A DNA stretch of 64,000 bases from Lysobacter sp. Root76 (GCF_001428685.1 NZ_LMIK01000008.1:48730-112729); one strand, 5' to 3'; positions 34,571 through 45,438 are shown, numbered from the stretch's first letter. The notes: a model not told the origin generated them from the letters alone. A program made the numbers and translations.

Positions 34571-35478
34571 GCGCGCCGCTCTCGCAACCGATGCGCGCGG
34601 CGGCATACATGCTCGCCAGCACCTTGTGCTTCGGCTGCATGGCGATCGTGATCCGGCTCGCCTCGGCTTCGCTGCACACCTTCGAGATCGCGTTCTTCCG
34701 CAACTTCTTCGGCCTGCTCGCGGTGCTGCCGCTGCTGATCGGCGCCAACCGCGCCGCGCTGCGCACCCGGCAGCTGCCGCGCTACTTCATCCGCTGCGCG
34801 ATCGGCATCTGCTCGATGCTGGCAGGGTTCTGGGCGATCGGCCACCTGCCGCTGGCGCAGGCGATCTCGCTGTCGTACTCGACGCCCTTGTTCGTGACCA
34901 TCGCCGCGGTGATGTTCCTGGGCGAACAAGTGCGCGCGCGGCGCTGGGCCGCGGTCGCGCTGGGCTTCGTCGGCGTGCTGGTGATCGTGCGTCCGGGCTC
35001 GTCGAACTTCAGCGCCGGCACCCTGATCGCGCTGCTGGCGGCGGTGCTCAGCGGCGTGGTCGCGATCCAGATCAAGCAGCTGTCGCGGGTCGACTCGGCC
35101 AACACCATCGTGCTCTACACCTATCTGTTCTGGGTGCCGATGTCGCTGCTGCCGGCGCTGTTCGTCTGGCAATGGCCTCAGGGCATCGTCTGGGTGTGGG
35201 CGATCGCCGCCGGCATCCTCGGCACCGGCGGCCAGGTGCTGTGGACGCATGCGCTCAAGCTCGGCGAAGTCTCGGCCCTGACCCCGATCAGCTTCATGCA
35301 GCTGCCGCTGGTCGCCGTCGCCGGCTGGCTGTGGTTCGGCGAATCGATCGACCGCTGGACGGTGGCCGGCGCCGCCATCATCCTTGCTTCCAACGCCTAC
35401 ATCGCCCACCGCGAGGCGGTGCTGGTGCGACGCGCGGCCTCGAACGCGGTCAGCGAAGCGGCCGCACCGGGCGAATAA
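34567..35478 (+). CDS. DMT-superfamily (EamA) transporter
   Basis: 303 residues starting at a GTG that overlaps the murB stop. Ten hydrophobic segments form two EamA repeats. CFGCMAIVIRLASASLHTFE and FYNFFGLLAV-like stretches lie in the first, and LSGVVAIQIKQLSRVDSA in the second. The family exports metabolites, amino acids or drugs; the cargo is not evident. Tight linkage to murB and pyrD is probably transcriptional convenience. Confidence 0.88.
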   Translation: MSAPLSQPMRAAAYMLASTLCFGCMAIVIRLASASLHTFEIAFFRNFFGLLAVLPLLIGANRAALRTRQLPRYFIRCAIGICSMLAGFWAIGHLPLAQAISLSYSTPLFVTIAAVMFLGEQVRARRWAAVALGFVGVLVIVRPGSSNFSAGTLIALLAAVLSGVVAIQIKQLSRVDSANTIVLYTYLFWVPMSLLPALFVWQWPQGIVWVWAIAAGILGTGGQVLWTHALKLGEVSALTPISFMQLPLVAVAGWLWFGESIDRWTVAGAAIILASNAYIAHREAVLVRRAASNAVSEAAAPGE

Positions 35479-35760
35479 GGCCGATCCGCCGCAGCGCCAT
35501 GCTGCGGCGCACGAACCGGTGCGGCGCCAAACCCGGTTCCGTGACCGGATTCCGGGCATAAACGGACACGCAGGGCTGCGTTTGCGGCCAATCGGCGGCA
35601 TGCGCGCGATACGCGTTGACGCTGCCGCGCCGGCGGCGATATCCAGACGCAGCAGTATGGACAGGGGGCTGCCGCGGCTGCGCCGGACCGAGGGGACCGG
35701 AATCGTGCCGCGTTGCGCGGGCATCGCCCGCACTCATCGCATGCAAAGGAGAGCAAGGCC
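35479..35760. other. Intergenic region with hairpin
   Basis: 282 bp between the EamA gene and the secreted hydrolase. CGCCGCAGC and its inverse at 35487-35509 form a nine-bp stem just after the EamA stop, a candidate terminator without a T-run. GAACCGG (35513-35519) and CCGGTTC (35534-35540) form a second inverted repeat. The promoter of the hydrolase gene should lie near 35580-35740; AAGGAG at 35747 is its ribosome site. Confidence 0.4.
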
Positions 35761-37164
35761 ATGGCCTACACCCGATACGCCGCCGTCGTTCTGCTGGGAG
35801 GCGCGTTCGCGCTGGCCAGCCCGCCGCTGTTGGCCGAGGAAGGCGACTACGGTTTCTTCCAGACCCTGCGCAACCTGGTCTCGCCGCCGCGCGCCAACAA
35901 CCCGGTGCAGCCGGCGCAGCGCCAGGGCCAGTACCCGCTGCTGAGCCGCGATGCGGCCAAGGCCGACGGCTTCAGCCCGGGCGCCTACTACCAGTGGCAG
36001 ACCGTGCAACTGCCGGCCGAAACCGGCGCGGTCTGCGGCGACGGCTCGCCGTACAAGATCTTCGTCAATCGCGTGCCCGACACCACCAACACCATCATCT
36101 ACATGGAAGGCGGCGGCGCCTGTTGGGACTACGCCAGTTGCTCGGGCCAGAGCGGCATCCGCGGCGCGCGCAATCCGCACGGCATTCCCGACGACTACAT
36201 GCGCCTGCTCAATCCCGGCGCCAGCCTGGTGAGCCCGTTCGTGACCCGGGTCAGCCCGTTCGACGGGGTCAAGACCCAGAACTGGAACATGGTCTACGTG
36301 CCCTACTGCACCGGCGACATCTACGGCGGCGACAAGGTCGCGGTCTACGCCGATCCCGGCAACCAGGCCCCGCCCTTGGTCTGGCACCACAACGGTCTGC
36401 GCAATTCGCGCGCGGTGGTGGCCTGGCTCAAGGACAACCTGCCGCGGCCCGGGCAGATGCTCAGCACCGGTTGCAGCGCCGGCGGCGCCGGCAGCCTGAT
36501 CAACTACGATCCGCTGCGCCGCGATCTCGCGCCCACCCGCAGCTTCCTGATCGACGATTCCGGCCCGATCTTCCCGACCCCGCGCAACGGCGATCCGTCG
36601 CAGTACCCGTCGCAACCGCTGATGGCGCACATTCGCGGCGCCTGGGGCCTGGACGCGCCGAACGGCCCGCTCGCGTATCTGGCCAGCGGCCTGCCGCAGC
36701 TGGATCTCGACGAACTGGGTTCGCTGTATCCGGCGCTCGCCAACAAGCACGTCGGCGACCGGCTCGGCGCCACCCATTTCTGGCAGGACCTCAATTACTC
36801 CTCGTACTCCTACGAGCGCTTCCACCCCGATATCCAGGCGGCGCCGACCCAGGCCGCGAAGGAAGCGCTGATCCACGCCAAGTGGGGCGCCGATACCCAG
36901 CGCCTGTCCGCGCGCCTGAACACCCTGGACAACTTCGGCGGCTACTTCCCGCAGTACCGCGCGCTCAACGAAAGCCACTGCACCACCATCGTCGACTTCA
37001 AGAACGGCGACGTGCAGGCGCAGAACCTGCAGCTCAAGCAGTTCATCGACAGCGTGATGGACGGCAACGGCAAGGTGCTGGACGCGTCGGAGGCCAACGA
37101 TCAGGCCGACCGCGCCAAGCCGTTCAACCTGTTGTACTGGCTGGTCGACCAGCTGCTGGGCTGA
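35761..37164 (+). CDS. Secreted pectinacetylesterase-family hydrolase
   Basis: 467 residues from the ATG at 35761, preceded by AAGGAG. The signal peptide is about 1-21 (VVLLGGAFALASPPLLAEE). The fold is that of the plant pectinacetylesterase/Notum family: IIYMEGGGACWDYASC (oxyanion region), NMVYVPYCTGDIYGGD and MLSTGCSAGGAGSLINYD with the nucleophile Ser. The triad Asp and His should lie in LIDDSGPIF and NESHCTTI. It probably removes acyl groups from an extracellular polymer. The next gene starts 12 bp downstream. Confidence 0.87.
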   Translation: MAYTRYAAVVLLGGAFALASPPLLAEEGDYGFFQTLRNLVSPPRANNPVQPAQRQGQYPLLSRDAAKADGFSPGAYYQWQTVQLPAETGAVCGDGSPYKIFVNRVPDTTNTIIYMEGGGACWDYASCSGQSGIRGARNPHGIPDDYMRLLNPGASLVSPFVTRVSPFDGVKTQNWNMVYVPYCTGDIYGGDKVAVYADPGNQAPPLVWHHNGLRNSRAVVAWLKDNLPRPGQMLSTGCSAGGAGSLINYDPLRRDLAPTRSFLIDDSGPIFPTPRNGDPSQYPSQPLMAHIRGAWGLDAPNGPLAYLASGLPQLDLDELGSLYPALANKHVGDRLGATHFWQDLNYSSYSYERFHPDIQAAPTQAAKEALIHAKWGADTQRLSARLNTLDNFGGYFPQYRALNESHCTTIVDFKNGDVQAQNLQLKQFIDSVMDGNGKVLDASEANDQADRAKPFNLLYWLVDQLLG

Positions 37165-37176
37165 GGTACGCGCTCC

Positions 37177-37782
37177 GTGACGCGCACCAAGCTGTTGCTG
37201 GTCGCTTTGGCCATCGTGGCCCTGGCCGCGGCGGCGCTGGTCGGACGCTCGCGCGAATCGCGCGCGAGCGTTCCGGCCGGCGGCGCGCAAGCCAGCGCGG
37301 CGGAGGCGACCCAGGCCGCGCTGATCCGCACCCCGCAGGCGCGCGCCTATCGCGACCGGCAAGGGTTCCGGGACGATGCCAAACGCTTCTTCCGCGACGC
37401 CGCGGCGCTGAGCGCGGCCGAACGAACGCGCCAGGCGCAAAGGGTCGAACGCGGCATCGACGGTTACGAGCGCGCCGGCGAACTGTCGGCGGGCGAAACC
37501 ATGCTGCTGCGCGTGGCCCTGATCCAGGCCACCGTGCCGGACCAGGCCGAACAAATGCGTCAGGTCGAGGCGCTGGCCACGCAGTACCGCGAACTGGCCG
37601 AGCGCCGCAACGCGCAGTATCTGGCGCAGCAACGCAACGATCCACGCTTCCAGTCTTACAAGCAGCGCGAGGCCGCGGTGGTGGCCGAAGTGATGGCGCT
37701 GCGACAGATTCCCGGCGGGCTCACCCGCGACGAGTACCTGCGCCAGCGCCTGCAGGCCGAGCGCGAACGCGCGTACCGCTGA
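37177..37782 (+). CDS. Membrane-anchored helical protein of unknown function
   Basis: 201 residues from a GTG 12 bp after the pectinacetylesterase-family gene, so they are almost certainly cotranscribed. An N-terminal hydrophobic segment (5-22, LLLVALAIVALAAAALVG) anchors or exports it, and the rest is charged and helical with no Cys. Phrases like FRDDAKRFFRDAAALSAAER and GYERAGELSAGETMLLRVALIQ recall the extended helical scaffolds of lipase-specific chaperones. This is a resemblance in style only. A chaperone or partner for the upstream hydrolase is a reasonable guess. Confidence 0.7.
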   Translation: MTRTKLLLVALAIVALAAAALVGRSRESRASVPAGGAQASAAEATQAALIRTPQARAYRDRQGFRDDAKRFFRDAAALSAAERTRQAQRVERGIDGYERAGELSAGETMLLRVALIQATVPDQAEQMRQVEALATQYRELAERRNAQYLAQQRNDPRFQSYKQREAAVVAEVMALRQIPGGLTRDEYLRQRLQAERERAYR

Positions 37783-37811
37783 CTCGCAGCATCTTCAACA
37801 CGCTTCAACGT

Positions 37812-37978
37812 CCGTAGGATGCGGTAAGCCGAAGGCGCACCGCATCGCCCGACGCAACTAACCGAAGGCGGCGACTCGGCGCGCGCCCTTCAAAGAGAGG
37901 GGTGCAGCACGTCGGTTATCGAGACCGCAACTCGAAACCGCGACTACACGACGATGCGGTTATCACCGCATCCTACGG
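37812..37978. repeat. Distant 14-bp inverted repeat pair
   Basis: CCGTAGGATGCGGT at 37812-37825 and its exact inverse ACCGCATCCTACGG at 37965-37978 flank a 139-bp gene-free segment. The motif plus the neighbouring GCGGTAAGCCGAAGGCGCACCG pattern looks like a dispersed repeat rather than a regulatory site. Confidence 0.5.
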
Positions 37979-38012
37979 CGGGGTTCCGCTACGGAAGCCG
38001 CACGACCGTCGC

Positions 38013-38040
38013 AAAAAAAACGGCGCCCGAAGGCGCCGTT
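38013..38040 (-). terminator. Intrinsic terminator of the trimeric adhesin gene
   Basis: AACGGCGCC (38019-38027) and GGCGCCGTT (38032-38040) make a perfect nine-bp stem with loop CGAA, followed on the minus strand by eight T's (38013-38020). It lies 28 bp after the stop of the YadA-type adhesin gene. Confidence 0.9.
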
Positions 38041-38067
38041 CACGTACCGCAGTTTCCCAGGGAAGTC

Positions 38068-39666
38068 TTACCAACCGAAACCCAGGCCGACGCCCGCCGA
38101 GCTTTCCGAACTGCTGAACGCTCCGCCAAAGGTCACCGTGGCGCGATCGCTGATCGCGCGCTGATAACCGACCGACAGCGCCTGCTCGCCGTTCTGGAAA
38201 CCCGCGCCGACCGCGACCCGGTTCTTGGTATGGATGCCGGCGGCCGAGGTCGCCATCTGCACCATCGCCGCGGTCATCGCGCCGGCGCGATCGATGCGGC
38301 GGTCGGTGCGGTCGAAGCCCCACTCCATGTCCGAACGCAGATCGTCGATGGCCGCGATCGGCGCGGCGATCGCCTGGGCGAAGCGGGTGTCGGTGTAGGT
38401 GTTGGCGGTGCGCAGGGTGGCCGCATCGCCGGCGTCGGCATGGGTGTTGGCGGCGTTGAGCGTGGCCGCGTCGCCGGCGTCGGCGTGCGCATTGGCCTGG
38501 TTCAGCACCACCGCGTTGTTGCTGGTCACGCGCGAGTCGGTGTAGCTGTTGGCGCTGGACAGGGTGTTCGCGGCAACGGTGTCGGTGTAATTGTTGGCGC
38601 TGGCCAGGGTGGCGGCGGCGGTGGACTGCAACTGCCCCAGGTTGACCGCGTCGGTGGTCTGGGTGCCGGCTGCGACGTTGGTGATCTGGCGCTCGTTGCC
38701 GCCGCTGCCCACCGAGACGGTGTTGCCGCGGTCGGCGACCGAACCCGAACCCAGCGCGACGCTGTTGGCGCCGCTGGCGCTGCTGCCCTGACCGATCGCG
38801 GTCGCGTTCTGCGCCGTGGCCTGGGCACCGTGACCGAACGCGGTGCTGCCGATGCCGCTGGCGAGGCTGCGGCCGCCGAAGGCGCTGGACTGATCGGCCG
38901 TGGCCTGGGCGCCGCCGCCGTAGGCGCTGGACTCCAGGCCGCTGGCGGTCGTCACTTCGTCCGGATCGACCACGCCGTCGCCGTCCTTGTCGACCCAGCC
39001 GCCGTTGGCGGTGGCGCCGTCGGCGCTGGCGACGCTGTGCGCGCCGCTGGCGGTGCTGCCCTTGCCGCTGGCCGTGGCGCCCGCACCGTTGGCGGTGCTG
39101 GCGTCGCCCGAGGCCAGCGAACCGCTGCCGCTGGCGCTGCTCAGCTCGCCGCTGGCGATGGCGTTGTAGCCATGCGCGGTGCTGCCCAGGCCGCTGGCTT
39201 CGCTGAAGCTGCCGCTGGCGGTGGCGCTGTCGGCGGTGGCGCGCGCGCCGGCGCCGCTGGCGCTGCTGAACTGGCCGCTGGCTTCGCTGGCGGTGCCGGT
39301 AGCGGTGCTGAATTCGCCGCTGGCGTTGCTGCCGCTGCCGGTGGCGGTGGCGCCGAACCCACCGGCCTGGGCGCCCTGCCCGACCGCGGTGCTCTGATCG
39401 CCGCCGGCGATGCTGTCGGCGCCGAGCGCGGTGCTGCCGGTACCGCTAGCGGTGCTGGCCGAGCCGACCGCGGTGCTGCCGTCGCCGCTGGCGGTGGCGC
39501 CGCTGCCGCAAGCGGTGGCGCCGCCGCCGGCCGCGGTGGCGCCGCCGGTGGTGCTGCCGCCGATGCCGTCGTCGAGCAGGCAGGGCTCGCCGGCCAGCGC
39601 GGAAACAGGCGCGGCCAGGGCCAGCAGCAATGCGGTCGCCAGGAGCGTGTGGTGCGTGTGCTTCAT
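38068..39666 (-). CDS. YadA-like trimeric autotransporter adhesin
   Basis: 532 residues from the ATG at 39666, preceded by GGGGGA. The signal peptide ends near residue 26 (VSALAG). The head (about 45-325) is made of many short Ala/Gly/Ser repeats of the type GSGSTAxGxxA, the left-handed beta-roll of YadA/Hia heads. Inside it, DKDGDGVVDPDE (226-237) fits an EF-hand loop. The neck VNLGQLQ (326-ish) is followed by a coiled-coil stalk (ASANNYTDT repeats) and the YadA membrane anchor ending in AGVGLGFGW. Expected role: adhesion or biofilm as a homotrimer. Confidence 0.93.
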   Translation of the reverse strand: MKHTHHTLLATALLLALAAPVSALAGEPCLLDDGIGGSTTGGATAAGGGATACGSGATASGDGSTAVGSASTASGTGSTALGADSIAGGDQSTAVGQGAQAGGFGATATGSGSNASGEFSTATGTASEASGQFSSASGAGARATADSATASGSFSEASGLGSTAHGYNAIASGELSSASGSGSLASGDASTANGAGATASGKGSTASGAHSVASADGATANGGWVDKDGDGVVDPDEVTTASGLESSAYGGGAQATADQSSAFGGRSLASGIGSTAFGHGAQATAQNATAIGQGSSASGANSVALGSGSVADRGNTVSVGSGGNERQITNVAAGTQTTDAVNLGQLQSTAAATLASANNYTDTVAANTLSSANSYTDSRVTSNNAVVLNQANAHADAGDAATLNAANTHADAGDAATLRTANTYTDTRFAQAIAAPIAAIDDLRSDMEWGFDRTDRRIDRAGAMTAAMVQMATSAAGIHTKNRVAVGAGFQNGEQALSVGYQRAISDRATVTFGGAFSSSESSAGVGLGFGW

Positions 39667-39726
39667 TGCGTTCCCCCTTAGGAATCGTTTGGATGAGCCG
39701 TGCAACGCGGCCCGTGCCGGTATCTG

Positions 39727-39758
39727 AAAAAGCCGCCGGGCCCATTGCGGGCCCGGCG
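39727..39758 (-). terminator. Intrinsic terminator of the S8 protease gene
   Basis: CGCCGGGCCC (39734-39743) and GGGCCCGGCG (39749-39758) form a perfect 10-bp stem with loop of five. On the minus strand it is followed by GCTTTTT, 18 bp after the protease stop codon. Confidence 0.85.
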
Positions 39759-39775
39759 AAACTAGCGTTCGAACG

Positions 39776-42700
39776 TTACGGCGTGACGGTCAGCACCACG
39801 CGCGCGGCGACCTTGGGCTTGACCGGGTCGTTGCTGGCCACGCAGATGTAGCCCACGTGCGTACCGGCGCTCAGGCCGGCCGCGTTGAGCTGCACCTGGG
39901 CGTTGATGCCGACCGCGCCCGGGTTCACGCGCCCCATCGCGCTCACCGGTGCGCCGATCCACGGCGCGCCGCAGGCATTGGACGCGCCCACGTTCCAGGC
40001 CAGGCCCGCGAAGCCGCTGCCCGCGGTCCAGGCGCCGGCGCCGGCGGTGGTGACCGTGATGGTGCGGAACACGTTGTCGCCGCTGTTGGAGCCGAACCAG
40101 ACCCAACGGTTGGCGAAGCTCGAACGCGCGTTCACCACCAGCCAGTAACGGCCCGGCAGCAGATCGACGTTCTGGCCGGCGGCGGTCAGGTTGAGGCCGA
40201 TATTGGCGCCGGTGATGGCGACGCCGGCGGCGGTCGGCGCGGAGGTGTAGCTCCACACCGCCACTCCCGGCGAGGCCTGCGGATTGCCTTCCGGGTTGTT
40301 GCCGCTGTCGCGGAACAGGGTCCAGGTCAGGCTGGTAGCGGTGGTCGCCAGCGGCTGATTGCTGGAAACGAAGCCCTCGGTGTACAGGGAGACGATGCGC
40401 GTGGCCTCGGTCACGGTGAAATCGTCGGCGCTGAACTGCGCCGCCGAACCGGCGGTCGCCGGATCCGTGTACGAGGTGGAGCGGAAGCCGCTGCTGACCG
40501 CGCCGCGCGGCGCATCCAGCAAGGTGCGCGTGCCCTGTCCGGTGTTGTCGATCGTGTAATCCAGACGCGAACCGCCGAGGTTGTCGATACGGAAGTTGGC
40601 GAAACCGCTGCCGCCCACGGGCAGGGTCGCCGCGATCTGCAGCGGATTGAGCGCGATCACCGGCGGCGGCACCGACACCGCCACGGGCAGGCGCAGGGTC
40701 GGCTGGTCGAGCGTGCCGATCGAGGTCGGGGTCAGGGTCAGGGTGCCGAAGTTCCAGGAACCGTCGGCCGGCAGCTGGTAGCTGTTGACCGTGACCTTGA
40801 CCGCCTTGCTCTCGCCGGGATTGAGCGTGAACAGCGCCGGCGTGATCGTGCCGCTGAGGCCGGTCAGCTTCACCGTCCAACCCTGGCGCACCGCCAGCGT
40901 GTTGCGGAAGGTACGCGTGAACACGCAGCGCTCCACGCAGCGCGCCTTGGCCAGGCTGGGCTGGTTGAGATTGGCCACATCGCCGCCGGTAGCCGGATCG
41001 GCGGCCAGGTAGTTGCCGCGAGTCTCGTTGAGCACCAGGCCGGCGCGCATGGCGAGATCGACGCGAAGACGGCCGCCGCCGCGGTCGAACGGCGTCGCCG
41101 GGGTGATCGAATCTTCCTTGAACACCTGCTGTTCGGCGGTCATCACCAGCGCCGACTTCACTTCCGGCACGGTCCAGGTCGGGCGCGCCTGGCGCAGCAG
41201 ACCGGCCGCGCCAGCATGGTGCGGCGAGGCCATCGAGGTACCGCTCATCAGGCCGACCGCGTTTTCCGAACCGCTGATCGCGGTGCCGGAGACCACCGCC
41301 AGGATGTTGACGCCCGGCGCGGTGACGTCGGGCTTGAGCAGATCGAAGGTTCCGGCCGGGCCGCGCGAGCTGAAATCGGCGAGCACGTCGGGCGTGTTCG
41401 GGATCGCCAGCACGCTGATGCCGGCGGTGCCGGGATTGCCGGCCAGGAAATCGCGCACCGCGTTGGCGTCGGTCTGCAGCATCGCGAAGCCGGGGATGGT
41501 GGCGCCGGTCATGGTCGGGATCAGGCCGCCGGCCGCGTTGTTGGCGATGACCACGGCGATCGCACCGGCCGCTGCGGCATTACCGGACTTGATGGTGAAC
41601 GAACAGGTGCCGCGACGGATCACCGCGATCGCACCGGTGAAGGTGCCGGCCGGATACGCCGCGCAGCCGTCGTCGACGCCGTCGATAGCGGGACTGACGC
41701 GCAGCGTGGTGTTCGGCGCGATCGGCGCGGTGAGCGCGACGCCGCCGGTGCCTTCGTTGAGCACGATCGCGCTCAGTGCGGCGGGCACGGCGCCCGGGCC
41801 GGTGACCTGCAGGACCGGATTGAAGTCCTGGCGGCCGTGCTGGGCGGCCGCGGTGGAACCGGTCCACGGCTCGAGGTGGCCCATGGTGTTCGGACCCGGG
41901 CCGCTGTTGCCGGCCGAGGTCGCGACGTAGATGCCGGCATTGACCGCATTGAGGAACGCCAGCGAGACCGCGTCGCTCCACGGGTTTTCGCCGCCGCCGA
42001 CCGAGAAGTTCAGCACGTCGACGATGCCGTCGGCGACCGCCTGGTCGACCGCGGCGGCAGACGAGGTGTTCGGGCACAGGCCGCGACCGGTCGCCGTGTT
42101 CGTGTAGCACACGTCGTAGGCGATGATGTTGGCGTGCGGCGCGACGCCCGAGATCAGGCTGTTGCGGCCCTTGAACGCGACGGTGCGGAAGTTGCCCGCG
42201 GTGGTCGCGGCGGTATGGCTGCCGTGGCTGTTGGTATCGCCGAAGCCCGGCTCTTCGCGGATGTTGGCCTGGCCGCAGGTATTGCCCGGGGCGGCGCAGA
42301 CGAAGTCGTAGCCGCCGATCAGCTTGTCGTTGCAACGCCCGGCGTCGACGCCGCCGGCGGCGCAGGTGCCCAGGTAGGTGCCGGCGCCGAGCGGATTGAC
42401 GTGGGTGTAGCCCTGCTCATCGGTGGCCGCGAACGAGGGGCTGCCGAAATTGATGCCCGAATCGATGATGCCGACCACCACGCCCTCGCCCTTGACCGGA
42501 CTGGTCGGCGAGTTCCACAGCGCGGGCGCGCCGATCAAGGTCGGGCCGACGTCGGTGTCCTGCTCGTACTCGCGGTACTCCTCGACGAACTGCACCTCGG
42601 ACAGACGCTGCACCTGCTGTGCCTCGCCCTCGCTCATGTCGGCGACCACGGCGTTGAGCGCGTGGCGCATGCGCCGTTCGACGCGCAGCGGGCGTCCGAT

Positions 42701-43105
42701 CGCGGCGGCGATGCCGGCCTCGTGCTGGCGCTGCGCGCCCTCGAGGTGGCGCACATAGGCTTGCGCACGCGAGCTGCGCACGTCGACGCGGCCTTCGCCG
42801 GCCGCGGTCGCGGCGGCACGCGCCATCTGCGGCACCCCGGCCTCGCCGGGCATGCGCTCCGGCGCCGGCAGACCCTGGACCTCGCCGCGGTAGGTCGCCA
42901 GCGGCGCCTCGCGGTAGACCACGATGTACTTGCGCAGTTGCTGTTCCGGCTCACCGTTGTTGCCACCGGCGGTGGCCGGCGGCGCGCCGCCGATCGGGCC
43001 GCTGCCGGTGCCGGATACGCCGCCGAGCATGACGGTGGCGCCGGCGATCGCCGCCAGCGCACCCAGCGCCAGCCCGATCGTCCATCGGTTGATTCTTATC
43101 GACAT
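39776..43105 (-). CDS. Secreted subtilisin-like (S8) protease with PA insert
   Basis: 1109 residues from the ATG at 43105, with AAGGGA eight bases upstream; the TTG at 43111 is less likely. The signal/anchor is 9-30. An I9 propeptide (about 58-180, KYIVVYREAPLATYRG) precedes the catalytic domain with GIIDSGINFGSPSF (Asp215), SHGSHTAATTAGN (His294) and GLMSGTSMASPHHAGAAG (Ser). A PA domain interrupts it (about 430-560). The C-terminal 450 residues are beta-rich Ig/fibronectin-like domains and end VLTVTP. The layout matches extracellular proteases of lytic Xanthomonadaceae. Confidence 0.93.
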   Translation of the reverse strand: MSIRINRWTIGLALGALAAIAGATVMLGGVSGTGSGPIGGAPPATAGGNNGEPEQQLRKYIVVYREAPLATYRGEVQGLPAPERMPGEAGVPQMARAAATAAGEGRVDVRSSRAQAYVRHLEGAQRQHEAGIAAAIGRPLRVERRMRHALNAVVADMSEGEAQQVQRLSEVQFVEEYREYEQDTDVGPTLIGAPALWNSPTSPVKGEGVVVGIIDSGINFGSPSFAATDEQGYTHVNPLGAGTYLGTCAAGGVDAGRCNDKLIGGYDFVCAAPGNTCGQANIREEPGFGDTNSHGSHTAATTAGNFRTVAFKGRNSLISGVAPHANIIAYDVCYTNTATGRGLCPNTSSAAAVDQAVADGIVDVLNFSVGGGENPWSDAVSLAFLNAVNAGIYVATSAGNSGPGPNTMGHLEPWTGSTAAAQHGRQDFNPVLQVTGPGAVPAALSAIVLNEGTGGVALTAPIAPNTTLRVSPAIDGVDDGCAAYPAGTFTGAIAVIRRGTCSFTIKSGNAAAAGAIAVVIANNAAGGLIPTMTGATIPGFAMLQTDANAVRDFLAGNPGTAGISVLAIPNTPDVLADFSSRGPAGTFDLLKPDVTAPGVNILAVVSGTAISGSENAVGLMSGTSMASPHHAGAAGLLRQARPTWTVPEVKSALVMTAEQQVFKEDSITPATPFDRGGGRLRVDLAMRAGLVLNETRGNYLAADPATGGDVANLNQPSLAKARCVERCVFTRTFRNTLAVRQGWTVKLTGLSGTITPALFTLNPGESKAVKVTVNSYQLPADGSWNFGTLTLTPTSIGTLDQPTLRLPVAVSVPPPVIALNPLQIAATLPVGGSGFANFRIDNLGGSRLDYTIDNTGQGTRTLLDAPRGAVSSGFRSTSYTDPATAGSAAQFSADDFTVTEATRIVSLYTEGFVSSNQPLATTATSLTWTLFRDSGNNPEGNPQASPGVAVWSYTSAPTAAGVAITGANIGLNLTAAGQNVDLLPGRYWLVVNARSSFANRWVWFGSNSGDNVFRTITVTTAGAGAWTAGSGFAGLAWNVGASNACGAPWIGAPVSAMGRVNPGAVGINAQVQLNAAGLSAGTHVGYICVASNDPVKPKVAARVVLTVTP

Positions 43106-43433
43106 GTGCAACGTCCCTTAATGCGAATTCCGCAATGCATACGCCCACCGACGACAAGCGCCGAACCGATGGCCCAGATGGGAGAGTGGTACTGAGCGAG
43201 GCCCGACCGGCCGCAAGCCGCAAGAGACATCGGCCGGCGCCTCCCCAGACGCCGACCTCATCGATAACGGGCGCAGATGCGGATCGCCCTACCTCGCCGA
43301 GCGCATGCTAAGCACAGAATTGGCGAGACGGCATGTGCCGCGATGCAAGAATCGGCCAGCCTTACGGTGTCCGCTGGTGCTGGCTGACCCGGCCGACGCC
43401 CGGGAATGCCCGCAACAACGGGGCTGGTTTTGG
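43106..43433. other. 328-bp intergenic region upstream of the protease
   Basis: No gene found. It separates the PAP2 gene from the S8 protease on the minus strand and should hold the protease promoter, but no clear -35/-10 pair was found. The first 30 bp holds the ribosome site. Confidence 0.4.
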
Positions 43434-44166
43434 CTAGTCGTGAATAGCGTCGCGACTAGGGCGCCGACCTACTTCCAGCCACGGCCCCACTCCGCCGCGG
43501 AACGCGATCAGATACACCGCCACCGCCCAGGCCGTGGCCACGGACCAGCCGGCCAGGATGTCGGAGGGGTAATGCACGCCCAGGTAGACCCGGGACAGGC
43601 CGACCAGGGTCACGAACGCGGCCATCGCCACCGCCACCGGCCAGCGCCAGCGGGTGCGCCAGGCCAGCAGGGTCAGCACGCAGGCCAGGGTCGCCGAGCC
43701 CATCGCATGGCCGCTGGGGAAGCTGTAGTTGTGCTCGGGCGCGATCGATTCCCAAAGCGAGGGCCGGTCGCGCGCGAAGCCCTGCTTGGCGGCGAGGTTG
43801 AGCAGCGCCGAGCCGCCCAGCGCGACCGCGGCGTAGGTCGCTTCGCGGAAACGGCGCAGATAGACCAGCACCAGAGTGAAGCCGATATCGAACGGGACCA
43901 CGCCGTAGAGATAGCCGAGCTGGCTGATCGGCACGAAAAAACTGTCGAAGCCCTCGCGCGCCAGCGAATGGGCGAACTGCAGGATCGGCACGTCGAACGG
44001 GATCGCTTCCTGTTCGTGGATTTCGTCGGCGAGTTCGGCGAAGGCCCATAGCGGCAGCAGCAGGCCGACGAACACCAGCAGCAGGCGCAGGCCGTAACGG
44101 CGCAGGAATGCCGCGCCGAAGCGCGCTTCGAGCTTCAGCGCCTGCGCGCCGTCGCCGTGCTGGGAT

Positions 44167-44192
<26 letters not shown>
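43434..44192 (-). CDS. PAP2-family membrane phosphatase
   Basis: 252 residues with five to six membrane segments. The three PAP2 signature motifs are [26 protein letters not shown] and [16 protein letters not shown], with catalytic Arg, His and His. It dephosphorylates lipid phosphates such as undecaprenyl pyrophosphate or phosphatidic acid in the periplasmic leaflet. Its start at 44192 overlaps the end of ispG by 26 bp; a shorter start is possible but no better codon is clear. Coupling with an isoprenoid gene fits a role in polyprenyl phosphate recycling. Confidence 0.9.

Positions 44193-45438
<1,246 letters not shown>

Noticed and set aside
39857-43195. 1112-codon open frame antisense to the S8 protease
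   Set aside because: No domains, no ribosome site, and the opposite strand carries an intact protease with its triad.
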